Part shown: positions 16,592-23,747 of the stretch, piece after piece
Position numbering within the stretch: the first letter of the stretch is position 1
Layout: every line of letters begins with the position of its first letter
Origin: WS-7 sp035635575
Lineage (GTDB): Bacteria > Eisenbacteria > RBG-16-71-46 > SZUA-252
Direction: 5' to 3'
Assembly: GCA_035635575.1 (NCBI GenBank)
Contig: DASQAV010000109.1
Location: 1-28,388 of the forward strand
DNA length: 28,388 bases
Translations under genes and position numbers: made by a program
Notes under the pieces: generated by a model
Told to the model about the DNA's origin: nothing
The model's input: only the letters and a program-made list of their open reading frames with translations
Database searches by the model: none

Positions 16592-16686
16592 GTTTCCTGT
16601 ATAAAGTTTTTTTATCCCTCCAAGCTGTTTCCTCCATTGACTTTCCTCTACCGACCCACGGCGACTGTTAAATTACCTGTAATAAG
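16588..16686. repeat. Paired imperfect direct repeat, candidate activator-binding sites
   Basis: TTAAGTTTCCTGTATAAAG (16588-16606) and TTAAATTACCTGTAATAAG (16668-16686) match except for three substitutions and a local AT shift, and start exactly 80 bases apart. The second copy contains a perfect palindrome ATTAC-CT-GTAAT (16672-16683). They lie 130-240 bases upstream of the first sigma-54 promoter match, where enhancer sites for such activators usually sit. The first copy overlaps the activator's stop codon. Confidence 0.5.
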
Positions 16687-16801
16687 ACTTGATACGAATC
16701 GAGACAGCGTCGCCTTCGAGGCGTCTTCCGGGGTGACGTAAGTTAATCAATTCAAAACGATTGCAGCCTATTTCGAGCGGGTGTCGTCGCACCCACTTTC
16801 C

Positions 16802-16817
16802 TGGCATGCGGACTGCA
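16802..16817 (+). promoter_or_regulatory. Candidate sigma-54 promoter P1
   Basis: TGGCATGCGGACTGCA matches the sigma-54 consensus TGGCAcG-N4-tTGCA at ten of twelve fixed positions with the required GG-N10-GC spacing. The expected transcript start is near 16828. It sits just after the gene for a sigma-54 activator. Confidence 0.55.
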
Positions 16818-16827
16818 ATGAGATAAC

Positions 16828-16965
16828 GCCCGGAGGGGGGGACCTCCAAGGAGCCCGCAGGTTCCGCCAGCGTTTGATGGTGGGTTAGCTGCCCGATCGA
16901 GCACCGGCCTTGTTCGAAGCAGCCGTAACCCAATAGAGCTGGCAGGGCCGGGGCTCATTTTATTT
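16828..16965 (+). ncRNA. Candidate sigma-54-dependent small RNA (~138 nt)
   Basis: Bounded by promoter P1 and a terminator-like hairpin. The core is a 12-bp stem with one 2-nt bulge: TGGGTTAGCTGC (16881-16892) pairs with GCAGC-cg-TAACCCA (16919-16932), topped by a TCGA/TCGA helix and a 13-nt loop. A GGAGG/CCTCC hairpin lies near 16832-16847. No known RNA family is recognised. If the terminator is inefficient, this would instead be part of a 470-nt leader of the lipoprotein gene. Confidence 0.4.
16936..16965 (+). terminator. Candidate intrinsic terminator of the small RNA
   Basis: GAGC (16936-16939) pairs with GCTC (16953-16956), with an inner GGC-AGG-GCC helix, followed by ATTTTATTT. The stem is interrupted by a bulge but GC-rich, and the T-run is clear. 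Confidence 0.5.
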
Positions 16966-17229
16966 CGGAAGTATGTACTGTACGCACATCCGGCCTGACC
17001 CGCTGGATGGTATCGAGGGCGCCTCGGAAGCTGAATCGGCTTTCGTGGCGCCCGTTTCTTTTCCCCGCGACCACGCCTCTTTCTCCCCGCGAGCCGCTGA
17101 CCGATGTTTCCGTTCCGCCACAGTGTCCCCGAAACACAACGTAAGCCCGCTCTCGGCGATCGGGAGCGCGAGCCCGGTAAGAGCAAGCAGAAGTGGCGCT
17201 TATGGCCACGCGCCGACGTTCGCGCCGTG

Positions 17230-17245
17230 TGGCATATCGATTGCG
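17230..17245 (+). promoter_or_regulatory. Candidate sigma-54 promoter P2 of the lipoprotein operon
   Basis: TGGCATATCGATTGCG has the full TGGCA and TTGC boxes with exact GG-N10-GC spacing; only the less conserved positions differ from consensus. The predicted start near 17256 leaves a 43-nt leader with an ideal AAGGAGG ribosome site at 17286-17292. Confidence 0.65.
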
Positions 17246-17298
17246 ATTTCACCAGGTGCGAAGACTTGGAAATCCTCAACAATCTAAGGAGGCGCACC

Positions 17299-18069
17299 GT
17301 GATCCGGACCGCCACTCGAGTGCTCGTTCTCGCGATCGCCTTCCTGGCGATCGGCTGCCGGGACAACAACAAAGTCACCAATGTCGATCGAGTGCCGTTC
17401 ACCGTCGACGGCGTGTACAGCGTCACGGGGGACGGCGAAGTCACCATCTACTGGCGCGCCAACCAGGAAAACGACATCGACTACTACAAGATCTATCGCA
17501 ATTCCGCGCCGACCGGCACCTTCTCCCTCATCGGAACGTCCTCCCAGACGAGCTTCGTCGACACGCACGTCACGAACGGGGCGACCTACTACTACGCGGT
17601 CTCCGCGGTCGATCTTGCGGGCCAGGAGAGCGCGCAGCTGAGCTTCGAGAACGTCTTCGACACGCCGCGTCCCGAGGGATTCGGGGCGGCGATCACCAAT
17701 ACGTTCACCGCGGATTCGGTCAGCGGATGGGACTTCTCGGCGGCGGCGCGCCGCTCTTCCCTCGACGCTAGGACGGATATCTATTACGGTTCGCAGAACG
17801 GTCATTTCATCGTCTACGCTCCCATCGATACCGAGATCCAGGACGCGGGCTACGTCGCGCTGCGTGACGTCGACTTCGCGCCGCCCAACGGCTGGTCCGC
17901 GGACGGGCAGGTGGAAGCGATCGTGGGGCACAGCTACATCGTGCTGACGCGCGACAACCACTACGCGAAGTTCGAGGTTCAGTCGCGGAGCAGCTCGTCG
18001 ATGAGCTTCGATTGGGCGTATCAGATCGATCCGAACAATCCCGAACTCGCGAGGCGGGTGCCGAAATGA
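17299..18069 (+). CDS. Lipoprotein with fibronectin type III domain
   Basis: A 256-residue protein starting at GTG 17299, set by AAGGAGG six bases upstream and by the signal peptide that begins there. LAIAFLAIGC is a lipobox, so Cys (about residue 21) should be lipidated. Residues about 35-115 form an FN3 domain (EVTIYWRANQENDIDYYKIYR, TSFVDTHVTNGATYYYAVSAVD). The remaining 140 residues show no known domain; they are beta-rich (YYGSQNGHFIVYAPIDTEIQDAGYVALRDVDF). The stop overlaps the next gene by four bases (ATGA), so the two are translated together, most likely from the sigma-54 promoter P2. A structural or adhesive envelope role is likely for FN3 lipoproteins, but no specific function can be assigned. 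Confidence 0.85.
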   Translation: MIRTATRVLVLAIAFLAIGCRDNNKVTNVDRVPFTVDGVYSVTGDGEVTIYWRANQENDIDYYKIYRNSAPTGTFSLIGTSSQTSFVDTHVTNGATYYYAVSAVDLAGQESAQLSFENVFDTPRPEGFGAAITNTFTADSVSGWDFSAAARRSSLDARTDIYYGSQNGHFIVYAPIDTEIQDAGYVALRDVDFAPPNGWSADGQVEAIVGHSYIVLTRDNHYAKFEVQSRSSSSMSFDWAYQIDPNNPELARRVPK

Positions 18070-19541
18070 GACGATCGCCGGCTGGAATCGCGGTGGCCTT
18101 GCTGACCCTCGCCGCGGCGGCGCATCCCTCCGCCGCGGCCGAGCAGGTTCCCTATCCCGACGAATATCCCGCCGGAGAGCATTCCCCCGCCCAGAGCCTC
18201 TCGCGCTCCTCGAAGCTCGACGTCGACGTGTGGATCAACAAGGACGAGGGCGGGATCTACCGGCCGGGCGAGAGCATGAGGGTCTATTTCCGCGCGAACG
18301 TGGAGAGCTACGTCCTGGTCTTCAACGTGGACACGGACGGCTACATCCACCTCATCTATCCCTACGGTCCCGAGGATCCGCCCACCGTGGACGGGGGCCG
18401 CGCGTACCGGGTTCCGGCGCGGAGCGATCCCTACGATCTGGTGGCCGACGGCCCTCCGGGGATCGAATACGTCGTCGCGGTCGCGAGCCCGTTCCCCTTC
18501 GAGGACCTTCCCTGGTATCTCTCGTCCGACCGCGGGGACCGTGTGCGCCCCGACGCGGATGACGAATCCGATGATGATCTGGAATCCGGCCACATTGCCG
18601 GCGATCCCTACGTGGGAATCGACCGGATCGTGCGCCGGATCGCGCCGCAGGGACGTGAGGACCGCGTCGCGACCAGCGAGACCTACTTCTACATCGGGCG
18701 CCGGGTCGAGTACCCGCGCTACGTCTGCGCCGATTGCCACTACCATCCGTTCTACTTCGATCCCTACATCAACGCCTGCTCGGCGTTCGAGATTCGCGTC
18801 GACGCGACGTGGGCCCACTATGCGCCCATCCGCTACGGCACCGTGCGCCCGCGCTACATCTACCGCGTGCGCCCGCAGGCCCCGACCCGCTATCGCCAGT
18901 GGAAGTCCCAATGGTCCTCGCTCGATGGGCGGACCATGCTGCGCACCCGATTCCTTCCGGAGCGTGACGTTCGCTACCGGCGCGAGCAGGCGCCACGCAC
19001 GCGCACCGAGCGGCCCGAGGTTCGCGATCTGCGCCGGTACCGTGAGGGACGCATCTGGAGGGGTCGCGACGAGATCTTGCGGTTGAGGGAGCAGCGCGAC
19101 CGTGTGGGGGCGCCGCCGGACAATCGCGGCCGCGTGCGCTCGGAGCGTCGATCGGATGGCGGTGGGTGGAGAGACCGCGGAGGGAATGCGACTCCGCCCG
19201 ACGACCGCGGCTACCGGCAGCGGGGCGAGCGCAGACGTCCGGACGACGGGAGCAACAGGCGCCCCGACGATGGGAGCAACAGGCGCGCTCCGGGAGATCG
19301 GGGCGTCCGTGAACGGGAGAGGCCGCAGCCTCGCGACGACCAGGGCAGCCGCCCTCGTGAAGACCGCCGCGAGCGCCGGCAGCCGTCCGAGGATCGGGGC
19401 AACCGGGAGCGGGCGCAGCCGCGCGAGGAAAAGCAGCGTGAGGAGCGGCCCCAGCGTGACGATCGCAGGGAGCAGCAGCGTGACGATAGCCGCGAGCAGC
19501 GCGACGACCGGAGCAATCAGCAGCGTGACCGGGGGCGTTGA
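18066..19541 (+). CDS. DUF4384 exported protein with long charged tail
   Basis: A 491-residue protein. Residues 1-25 are a signal peptide ending in SAAA-EQ. Residues about 55-145 match DUF4384 (LDVDVWINKDEGGIYRPGES, VYFRANVESYVLVFNVDTDG, HLIYPYG), a domain found in surface or secretion-linked proteins. A conserved-looking middle section contains YVCADCHYHPFYFDPY, with CxxCH and nearby His, resembling a metal or haem-like site without proof. From about residue 300 the protein is arginine-rich, and from about 350 to the end it is low-complexity R/D/E/Q/G with imperfect repeats (DDGSNRRP units). ATG 18066 overlaps the lipoprotein stop. The TGA lies inside the -35 element of the downstream protease promoter. 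Function unknown; nucleic acid or polyanion contact by the tail is a guess. Confidence 0.8.
   Translation: MRRSPAGIAVALLTLAAAAHPSAAAEQVPYPDEYPAGEHSPAQSLSRSSKLDVDVWINKDEGGIYRPGESMRVYFRANVESYVLVFNVDTDGYIHLIYPYGPEDPPTVDGGRAYRVPARSDPYDLVADGPPGIEYVVAVASPFPFEDLPWYLSSDRGDRVRPDADDESDDDLESGHIAGDPYVGIDRIVRRIAPQGREDRVATSETYFYIGRRVEYPRYVCADCHYHPFYFDPYINACSAFEIRVDATWAHYAPIRYGTVRPRYIYRVRPQAPTRYRQWKSQWSSLDGRTMLRTRFLPERDVRYRREQAPRTRTERPEVRDLRRYREGRIWRGRDEILRLREQRDRVGAPPDNRGRVRSERRSDGGGWRDRGGNATPPDDRGYRQRGERRRPDDGSNRRPDDGSNRRAPGDRGVRERERPQPRDDQGSRPREDRRERRQPSEDRGNRERAQPREEKQREERPQRDDRREQQRDDSREQRDDRSNQQRDRGR
19242..19289 (+). repeat. Two 24-base tandem units in the DUF4384 gene
   Basis: GACGAYGGGAGCAACAGGCGC recurs with a period of 24 bases (19242 and 19266), encoding two DDGSNRR units. 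It is part of a longer degenerate R/D/Q-rich coding tract running to 19541, so copy number could vary between strains. Confidence 0.75.
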
Positions 19542-19567
19542 CCGGGCCTAGCGCCCCTGGGTACACT
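19538..19567 (+). promoter_or_regulatory. Promoter of the M6 protease gene
   Basis: TTGACC (19538-19543), 18-base spacer, TACACT (19562-19567), then six bases to GTG. Transcription should start at or next to the GTG codon, so the mRNA is expected to be leaderless. The -35 overlaps the stop codon of the gene before it. Confidence 0.6.
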
Positions 19568-19573
19568 CCCGAC

Positions 19574-22500
19574 GTGCGCTTTGTTGCCCCGCCCGGTCGG
19601 ACCGCCCCGTTCCTCCTGGCAATCTCCCTTACGCTCCTGACGTCGACGGCCTGGGCCGTGCCTCCGGTCCCCGGAAAGCACGGGACTCCCGGCCCGCGCG
19701 AGGGCTTTTCCACCTCGGGTCTCCGCCCCGATTTCGCGCTCGTGGCCGGCCAGGGACAGCGCATCCGCACGGAGACCCAGGGTACCTACAACACCCTCGC
19801 GATCCGTGTCGCGTTCAGCGATACGCCCATCGATTCCTCCTCCGCCTACTACAACCGGCTCCTCTTCTTCATGCGCCAGTACTGGGGGCAGGTGTCGGGG
19901 GGCGCGGTGGATCTGGTGCCCACCCTCTGGGACTCCGTCTTCACGCTCCCTCACCCCATGGCCTACTACGGGGACGACAATCGGTTTCAGGAGCGCCTGG
20001 TCTTCATGGTGCGGGATCTCGTGGCGCAGGCGGACTCCGCCGTCGATTTCCGCCCGTATCAAAGCCTCGTGATCTTCCACGCGGGACAGGGGCAGGAAGC
20101 GGACGTTCTCGACAACAGCCACGACCAGGTCTGGTCCGCCTTCATCACGGCGGAGGACTTCAAGGCGATCCTCCCGGACTCGACGGGGGCCGTGGGAATC
20201 AAGACGAACGACGCCATCACGCCCGGGAATTTCTATCGCGTCAAGGAGGCGGTGGAGCTGCCGGAATCGGAATCCCAGGACGGCTACGTCTTCGGAATGA
20301 CGGGGGTCACGTGCCACGAGTTCGGCCACCAGCTCGGCTTGCCCGACCTCTACGACACGACCGGGAACGAAGGCGGAGCCTCCCAGGGACTGGGAGGATG
20401 GGACATCATGGCGACCGGCGTCTGGAACGGGAACGGGTTCGTGCCCGCCGAGCCCAGCGCCTGGAGCAAGTCCTTCCTCGCCAGCGGAGGCAACTCGCTT
20501 CTCGCCACCACGCGGGTCACCAACGATCAGCCGGTGACGCTCTCGCAGGTGGAGCGTCCCGTGGGGCCCAATCCCCAGCTCATCCAGATTCCCGTTACCC
20601 AGAGCGAGTACTTCCTCCTCGAGAACCGACAACAAGATTTGAACCACAACGGGAAGTTCGATTTCGACGATGTGAACGGCGACGGCAACTTCGACTTCTA
20701 CACGGACAGCTACCTGGGAGCCGAGTTCGACTACTTCCTTCCCGGAGAGGGAACGGGCTCGGGGATCCTGGCCTATCACGTGGACGAGGCGAAGCTGGCC
20801 GCGACGCTTCTCCAGAACACCGTGAACGGGGACCGCGACCATAAGTCGATCGATGTCGTGGAGGCGAACGGAATCCAGGACCTGGACGATCCCGCGACGG
20901 GATTCAACGGCGGCAGCCCCGATGACGCGTTCCGCTCCGGATGGCGCGATCACTGGACGCCCGAGACGAACCCGAGCACAGAGGCCTATGGACACGTGCG
21001 CTCCGGCGTCTCGGTCACCAGCATCAGCGCGGCCGATAGCCTCATGACGTTCAACGTGTCGTTCGACCGGCACAAGGCGGGCTGGCCCGTCGTGATCGGC
21101 GGGCGCTCGCGGAACAGTGGAGTTCCGCCGCTGGCGGTGGATCTGGACGGAAACGGAGTTCTGGAGCTCATCGTCACGGTGCAGCGTCTCAACAACACCG
21201 GAGGCGTCTACATCCTCGAGCCGAACGGCAACGATTTCCTGGACACGGATTCGAATCCCGCGACGCGGAACGTATTCCTGAACACGCAGACGGGCGTGAG
21301 CGCCACCCCCTGCGTCGGGGATATCGACAACGACGGCACGCCGGAGATCATCATCCAGACCCTGAACAACGCGATCTACGCCGTGCATCCCGACGGAACG
21401 GAGCTCCTGGACGGGGACAACAACCCCGCGACGCTGGGAATTCTCATCCCCGGGAGCGGGAGCGGCCAGGCCGGCCAGCCGATCCTGGCGGATCTGAATG
21501 GGGACGGCGGCATGGAGATCATCCGTGGGGGCTTGGCCGGACTCGGGGCCTCCAGGCTCACGGCCTATCGCGACTCCTCGGGGACCATCACCCAGTACTC
21601 GATCCCGGTCGCCGGCGCGACGCTCATGCCCCCGGCCGCGGGGGATCTGGATGGGGATGGTTTGCCGGAGGTGATCGTGGCGAGCACGCGCGCCGTGGCC
21701 GGCGAAGAAATCTCGCCCGCCGCCCTGTCGATCGCGAACTGGGAGATCTTCACCGATCCCGGGCTCCCTTCGGACCCCACGGAATACGGGGCTTTTCTGA
21801 TTCGAGGCGGAGCGTACTCGGCGCCGATCATCGCCGACGTCAATCGAGACGGAACCAATGAGGTTCTCGTCTCCGACGCGGCCGGCTCGCTCCACGCGTT
21901 TGACCTCACGTTTCAGCCGCACATCCAGGGCGATCTGCCCTCGACCTACATCAAGGCGAACGAGCTCCCGGGATGGCCCACTCCGGCGCATTCCGCGGGC
22001 GCCCTCACCGAAGTCTCGATCGGGGATCTCGACCGCGACCGCTATCCGGAGGTACTCCACACGGGTGGGAACTGTCTCGTCTCCGCCGTCTACTACAGCG
22101 GGGCGCCACGAACGGGGTATCCCATCGCCGCCGGGGATCCGCTGGCTCCCGCCGATTCCACCGCCTTCTGGCCGCCGCTGGTCGCGGACGTGGACCGGGA
22201 TGGAGCGCTCGACGTGATTCCGATCCTTCCTGACGGCAGGCGCATCGCGTATCGAGCGGATGGTCGTCCGATCCCAGGATTCGGCGAGCTGGGGAGCACG
22301 GGCCAGGGGGCGCCCCCCATTCTGGCGGACCTCGACAATGACGGGCTCCTCGACTGGGTGGAGGTTTTCGATCAGGTACCCCTGGATCCTCGCGTCCAGA
22401 TCGAGGTGCGCACGACATCGATCCCGGCCACGGCCGGGACGGTCGCCTGGGGCCAGTATCGCTATGGGCCGACCCGCGCCGGGTTCGTTCCGACGGGAGC

Positions 22501-22813
22501 GCCGGTCACTCCTTCCGTGAACCCAATCATTTCCCAGGTGTATGCCTACCCGAACCCATCGCGCGCGGGGACCACGTACATCCATTACCGCCTGCTCGGA
22601 AATGCCCGGGCGGTGCGGCTCAAGATCTTCGATCCGGCCGGGAATCTTGTATCCGAGCCATCCACAGGCCCCGGCGACCTGCTCGGGTCGTCCGAGCACT
22701 CGGTGGCGTGGAGCCATGCGGCGCACGCGAGCGGAGTGTATGTTTGCCGCCTGGAGGTCCAGTCGGACCAGGGCGTGGAAGTCAAGTTCACGAAAGTAGC
22801 CGTGGTCCGATGA
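19574..22813 (+). CDS. Secreted M6 family metalloprotease with FG-GAP repeats
   Basis: A 1079-residue protein. A signal peptide (1 to about 28, ending TAWA-VP) is followed by an M6 (immune inhibitor A-like) catalytic domain with zinc motif HEFGHQLGLPDLYD (H248, E249, H252) and a GGWDIMATG turn. Residues about 510-960 hold seven or eight FG-GAP/VCBS units with calcium-type loops such as DLDGNGVLE, DIDNDGTPE and DLNGDGGME. The end (about 985-1079: VYAYPNPSRAGTTYIHYRL...GVYVCRLEV) resembles the FlgD-like / type IX secretion C-terminal domain. It probably acts on proteins outside the cell. GTG 19574 is chosen because a promoter sits six bases upstream and the signal peptide starts there; the TTG at 19538 is the -35 itself. 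The PorV-like gene 19 bases on suggests co-expression. Confidence 0.9.
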   Translation: MRFVAPPGRTAPFLLAISLTLLTSTAWAVPPVPGKHGTPGPREGFSTSGLRPDFALVAGQGQRIRTETQGTYNTLAIRVAFSDTPIDSSSAYYNRLLFFMRQYWGQVSGGAVDLVPTLWDSVFTLPHPMAYYGDDNRFQERLVFMVRDLVAQADSAVDFRPYQSLVIFHAGQGQEADVLDNSHDQVWSAFITAEDFKAILPDSTGAVGIKTNDAITPGNFYRVKEAVELPESESQDGYVFGMTGVTCHEFGHQLGLPDLYDTTGNEGGASQGLGGWDIMATGVWNGNGFVPAEPSAWSKSFLASGGNSLLATTRVTNDQPVTLSQVERPVGPNPQLIQIPVTQSEYFLLENRQQDLNHNGKFDFDDVNGDGNFDFYTDSYLGAEFDYFLPGEGTGSGILAYHVDEAKLAATLLQNTVNGDRDHKSIDVVEANGIQDLDDPATGFNGGSPDDAFRSGWRDHWTPETNPSTEAYGHVRSGVSVTSISAADSLMTFNVSFDRHKAGWPVVIGGRSRNSGVPPLAVDLDGNGVLELIVTVQRLNNTGGVYILEPNGNDFLDTDSNPATRNVFLNTQTGVSATPCVGDIDNDGTPEIIIQTLNNAIYAVHPDGTELLDGDNNPATLGILIPGSGSGQAGQPILADLNGDGGMEIIRGGLAGLGASRLTAYRDSSGTITQYSIPVAGATLMPPAAGDLDGDGLPEVIVASTRAVAGEEISPAALSIANWEIFTDPGLPSDPTEYGAFLIRGGAYSAPIIADVNRDGTNEVLVSDAAGSLHAFDLTFQPHIQGDLPSTYIKANELPGWPTPAHSAGALTEVSIGDLDRDRYPEVLHTGGNCLVSAVYYSGAPRTGYPIAAGDPLAPADSTAFWPPLVADVDRDGALDVIPILPDGRRIAYRADGRPIPGFGELGSTGQGAPPILADLDNDGLLDWVEVFDQVPLDPRVQIEVRTTSIPATAGTVAWGQYRYGPTRAGFVPTGAPVTPSVNPIISQVYAYPNPSRAGTTYIHYRLLGNARAVRLKIFDPAGNLVSEPSTGPGDLLGSSEHSVAWSHAAHASGVYVCRLEVQSDQGVEVKFTKVAVVR

Positions 22814-22832
22814 CCCTTTCGAGGAGAGCTCC

Positions 22833-23747
22833 ATGCGTCGATTGTTGAGTGCCCTGGTTTCGTTTCTCGCGCTGACCGGGATCGCTCTCGCTCCCGGGCA
22901 GCCTCTCGCCGCAGGCAATCCCGGATTCGCGTTCCTGAAACTGGGAGTCGGCGCCCGGGCCATGGGCATGGGAAGCGCTTACGTCGCGCTCGCGGACGAT
23001 CCGACCGCGCTGTACTGGAATCCGGCCGGGCTCGCGGGCGCCGAGGGCGCCCAGCTGATCGTCATGCACAACGAGTGGATCCAGGACTTCCGCCAGGAAT
23101 TCGCGGGCGTCTCCCGGCAGCTCGGCCGGGGAACGGCGGGATTCGGGGTCTCCGGCTTCTACACGTCCGAGATGGAGAAGCGGGACGACGTGGGAAATCT
23201 GATCGGACATTTCGGCTTCAACGATTTCGCCGTCACGGGCGCGTACGCGCACCGGCTTCCGCAGGGGGGCGCCGCGGGCCTGGCGGTGAAATTCATCCGC
23301 GAGATGATCGATCAGGAGACCGCGACCGCGGTGGCGTTCGATCTCGGGGGCCGTCTTCCGCTGGGCCGCTCCGGGGTGAGCCTGGGAGCCGCGGTTCAGA
23401 ACCTGGGAAGCGACGCCAAGTTCATCACGGAGTCCTTCCCGCTTCCACGGACCGTCCGCGCGGGCGCCGCGATCACGCGCTCGATTCCGAGCGTGGAGGG
23501 AAGCGGGACCCTTAGCGCCGAGTTCCGCAAGGCGAAGGGGGAGGACTCGCGCTTTCAGATCGGCGGGGAGCTGGGCGTGAAGCGGCACGTCGCGCTGCGC
23601 GCGGGGGCCAAGTTCGGCTACGACGAGGAGAGCATGAGCTTCGGCCTCGGACTCATGCAGCATCGGTGGGCCTTCGACTACGCGCTGGTGCCGCTCTCCT
23701 CGAACCTGGGCACCACGCACTTCGTCTCGGTCAGCGCGCGCCTGTAG
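22833..23747 (+). CDS. PorV/PorQ-family outer-membrane protein
   Basis: A 304-residue protein with a signal peptide (about 1-27) and a FadL-like barrel. The N-terminus FLKLGVGARAMGMGSAYVALADDPTALYWNPAGLA is the hallmark of the PorV/UPF0164 family. PorV binds type IX substrates at the outer membrane and hands them to the surface attachment step. GAGGAGAG lies just before the ATG. The gene follows the M6 protease, whose C-terminus resembles a type IX signal, so protease and shuttle may be a cognate pair. No other type IX component lies in the window, and PorV-like proteins are common in phyla where full type IX machinery is unproven. The stop codon touches the lpxH stop directly (TAGCTA). Confidence 0.85.
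   Translation: MRRLLSALVSFLALTGIALAPGQPLAAGNPGFAFLKLGVGARAMGMGSAYVALADDPTALYWNPAGLAGAEGAQLIVMHNEWIQDFRQEFAGVSRQLGRGTAGFGVSGFYTSEMEKRDDVGNLIGHFGFNDFAVTGAYAHRLPQGGAAGLAVKFIREMIDQETATAVAFDLGGRLPLGRSGVSLGAAVQNLGSDAKFITESFPLPRTVRAGAAITRSIPSVEGSGTLSAEFRKAKGEDSRFQIGGELGVKRHVALRAGAKFGYDEESMSFGLGLMQHRWAFDYALVPLSSNLGTTHFVSVSARL

Larger units (their letters stand above)
16592..17298 (+). other. 707-base intergenic regulatory region
   Basis: No believable protein gene lies here. It starts AT-rich (16592-16680), unlike its surroundings. It holds hairpins CGCCT-TCG-AGGCG (around 16710) and GGGTG-TCGTCG-CACCC (around 16780), a sigma-54 promoter match at 16802, a candidate small RNA (16828-16965), a palindrome GTGGC-GCTTATG-GCCAC (17193-17209) and a second sigma-54 match at 17230. 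I see nothing recognisable in 16970-17190. Confidence 0.6.

Noticed and set aside
16881..16896. A third GG-N10-GC match (TGGTGGGTTAGCTGCC)
   Set aside because: It lacks the CA and TTGCA parts of the consensus and lies inside the RNA stem; such spacing alone is common in GC-rich DNA.
16673..16933. Minus-strand 86-codon ORF in the regulatory gap
   Set aside because: No ribosome site or recognisable domain, and it overlaps the sigma-54 match and the structured RNA stem.
16828..16965. Possible known riboswitch, tmRNA, RNase P RNA or group II intron domain V
   Set aside because: None of the conserved cores I know (for example cobalamin, TPP, c-di-GMP, or the domain V AGC/GTT hairpin) is visible.
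16955..17287. Short ORFs on both strands (84 and 104 codons) before the lipoprotein gene
   Set aside because: No ribosome sites, no domains, mutually overlapping, and one spans the sigma-54 promoter P2.
19242..19541. Possible CRISPR or intergenic repeat array
   Set aside because: The repeats are in frame, encode a charged low-complexity tail, and have no spacers.
19517..22969. Minus-strand open frame of 1150 codons
   Set aside because: Antisense shadow of the M6 protease gene, whose HEFGH motif, signal peptide and FG-GAP repeats are clearly real.
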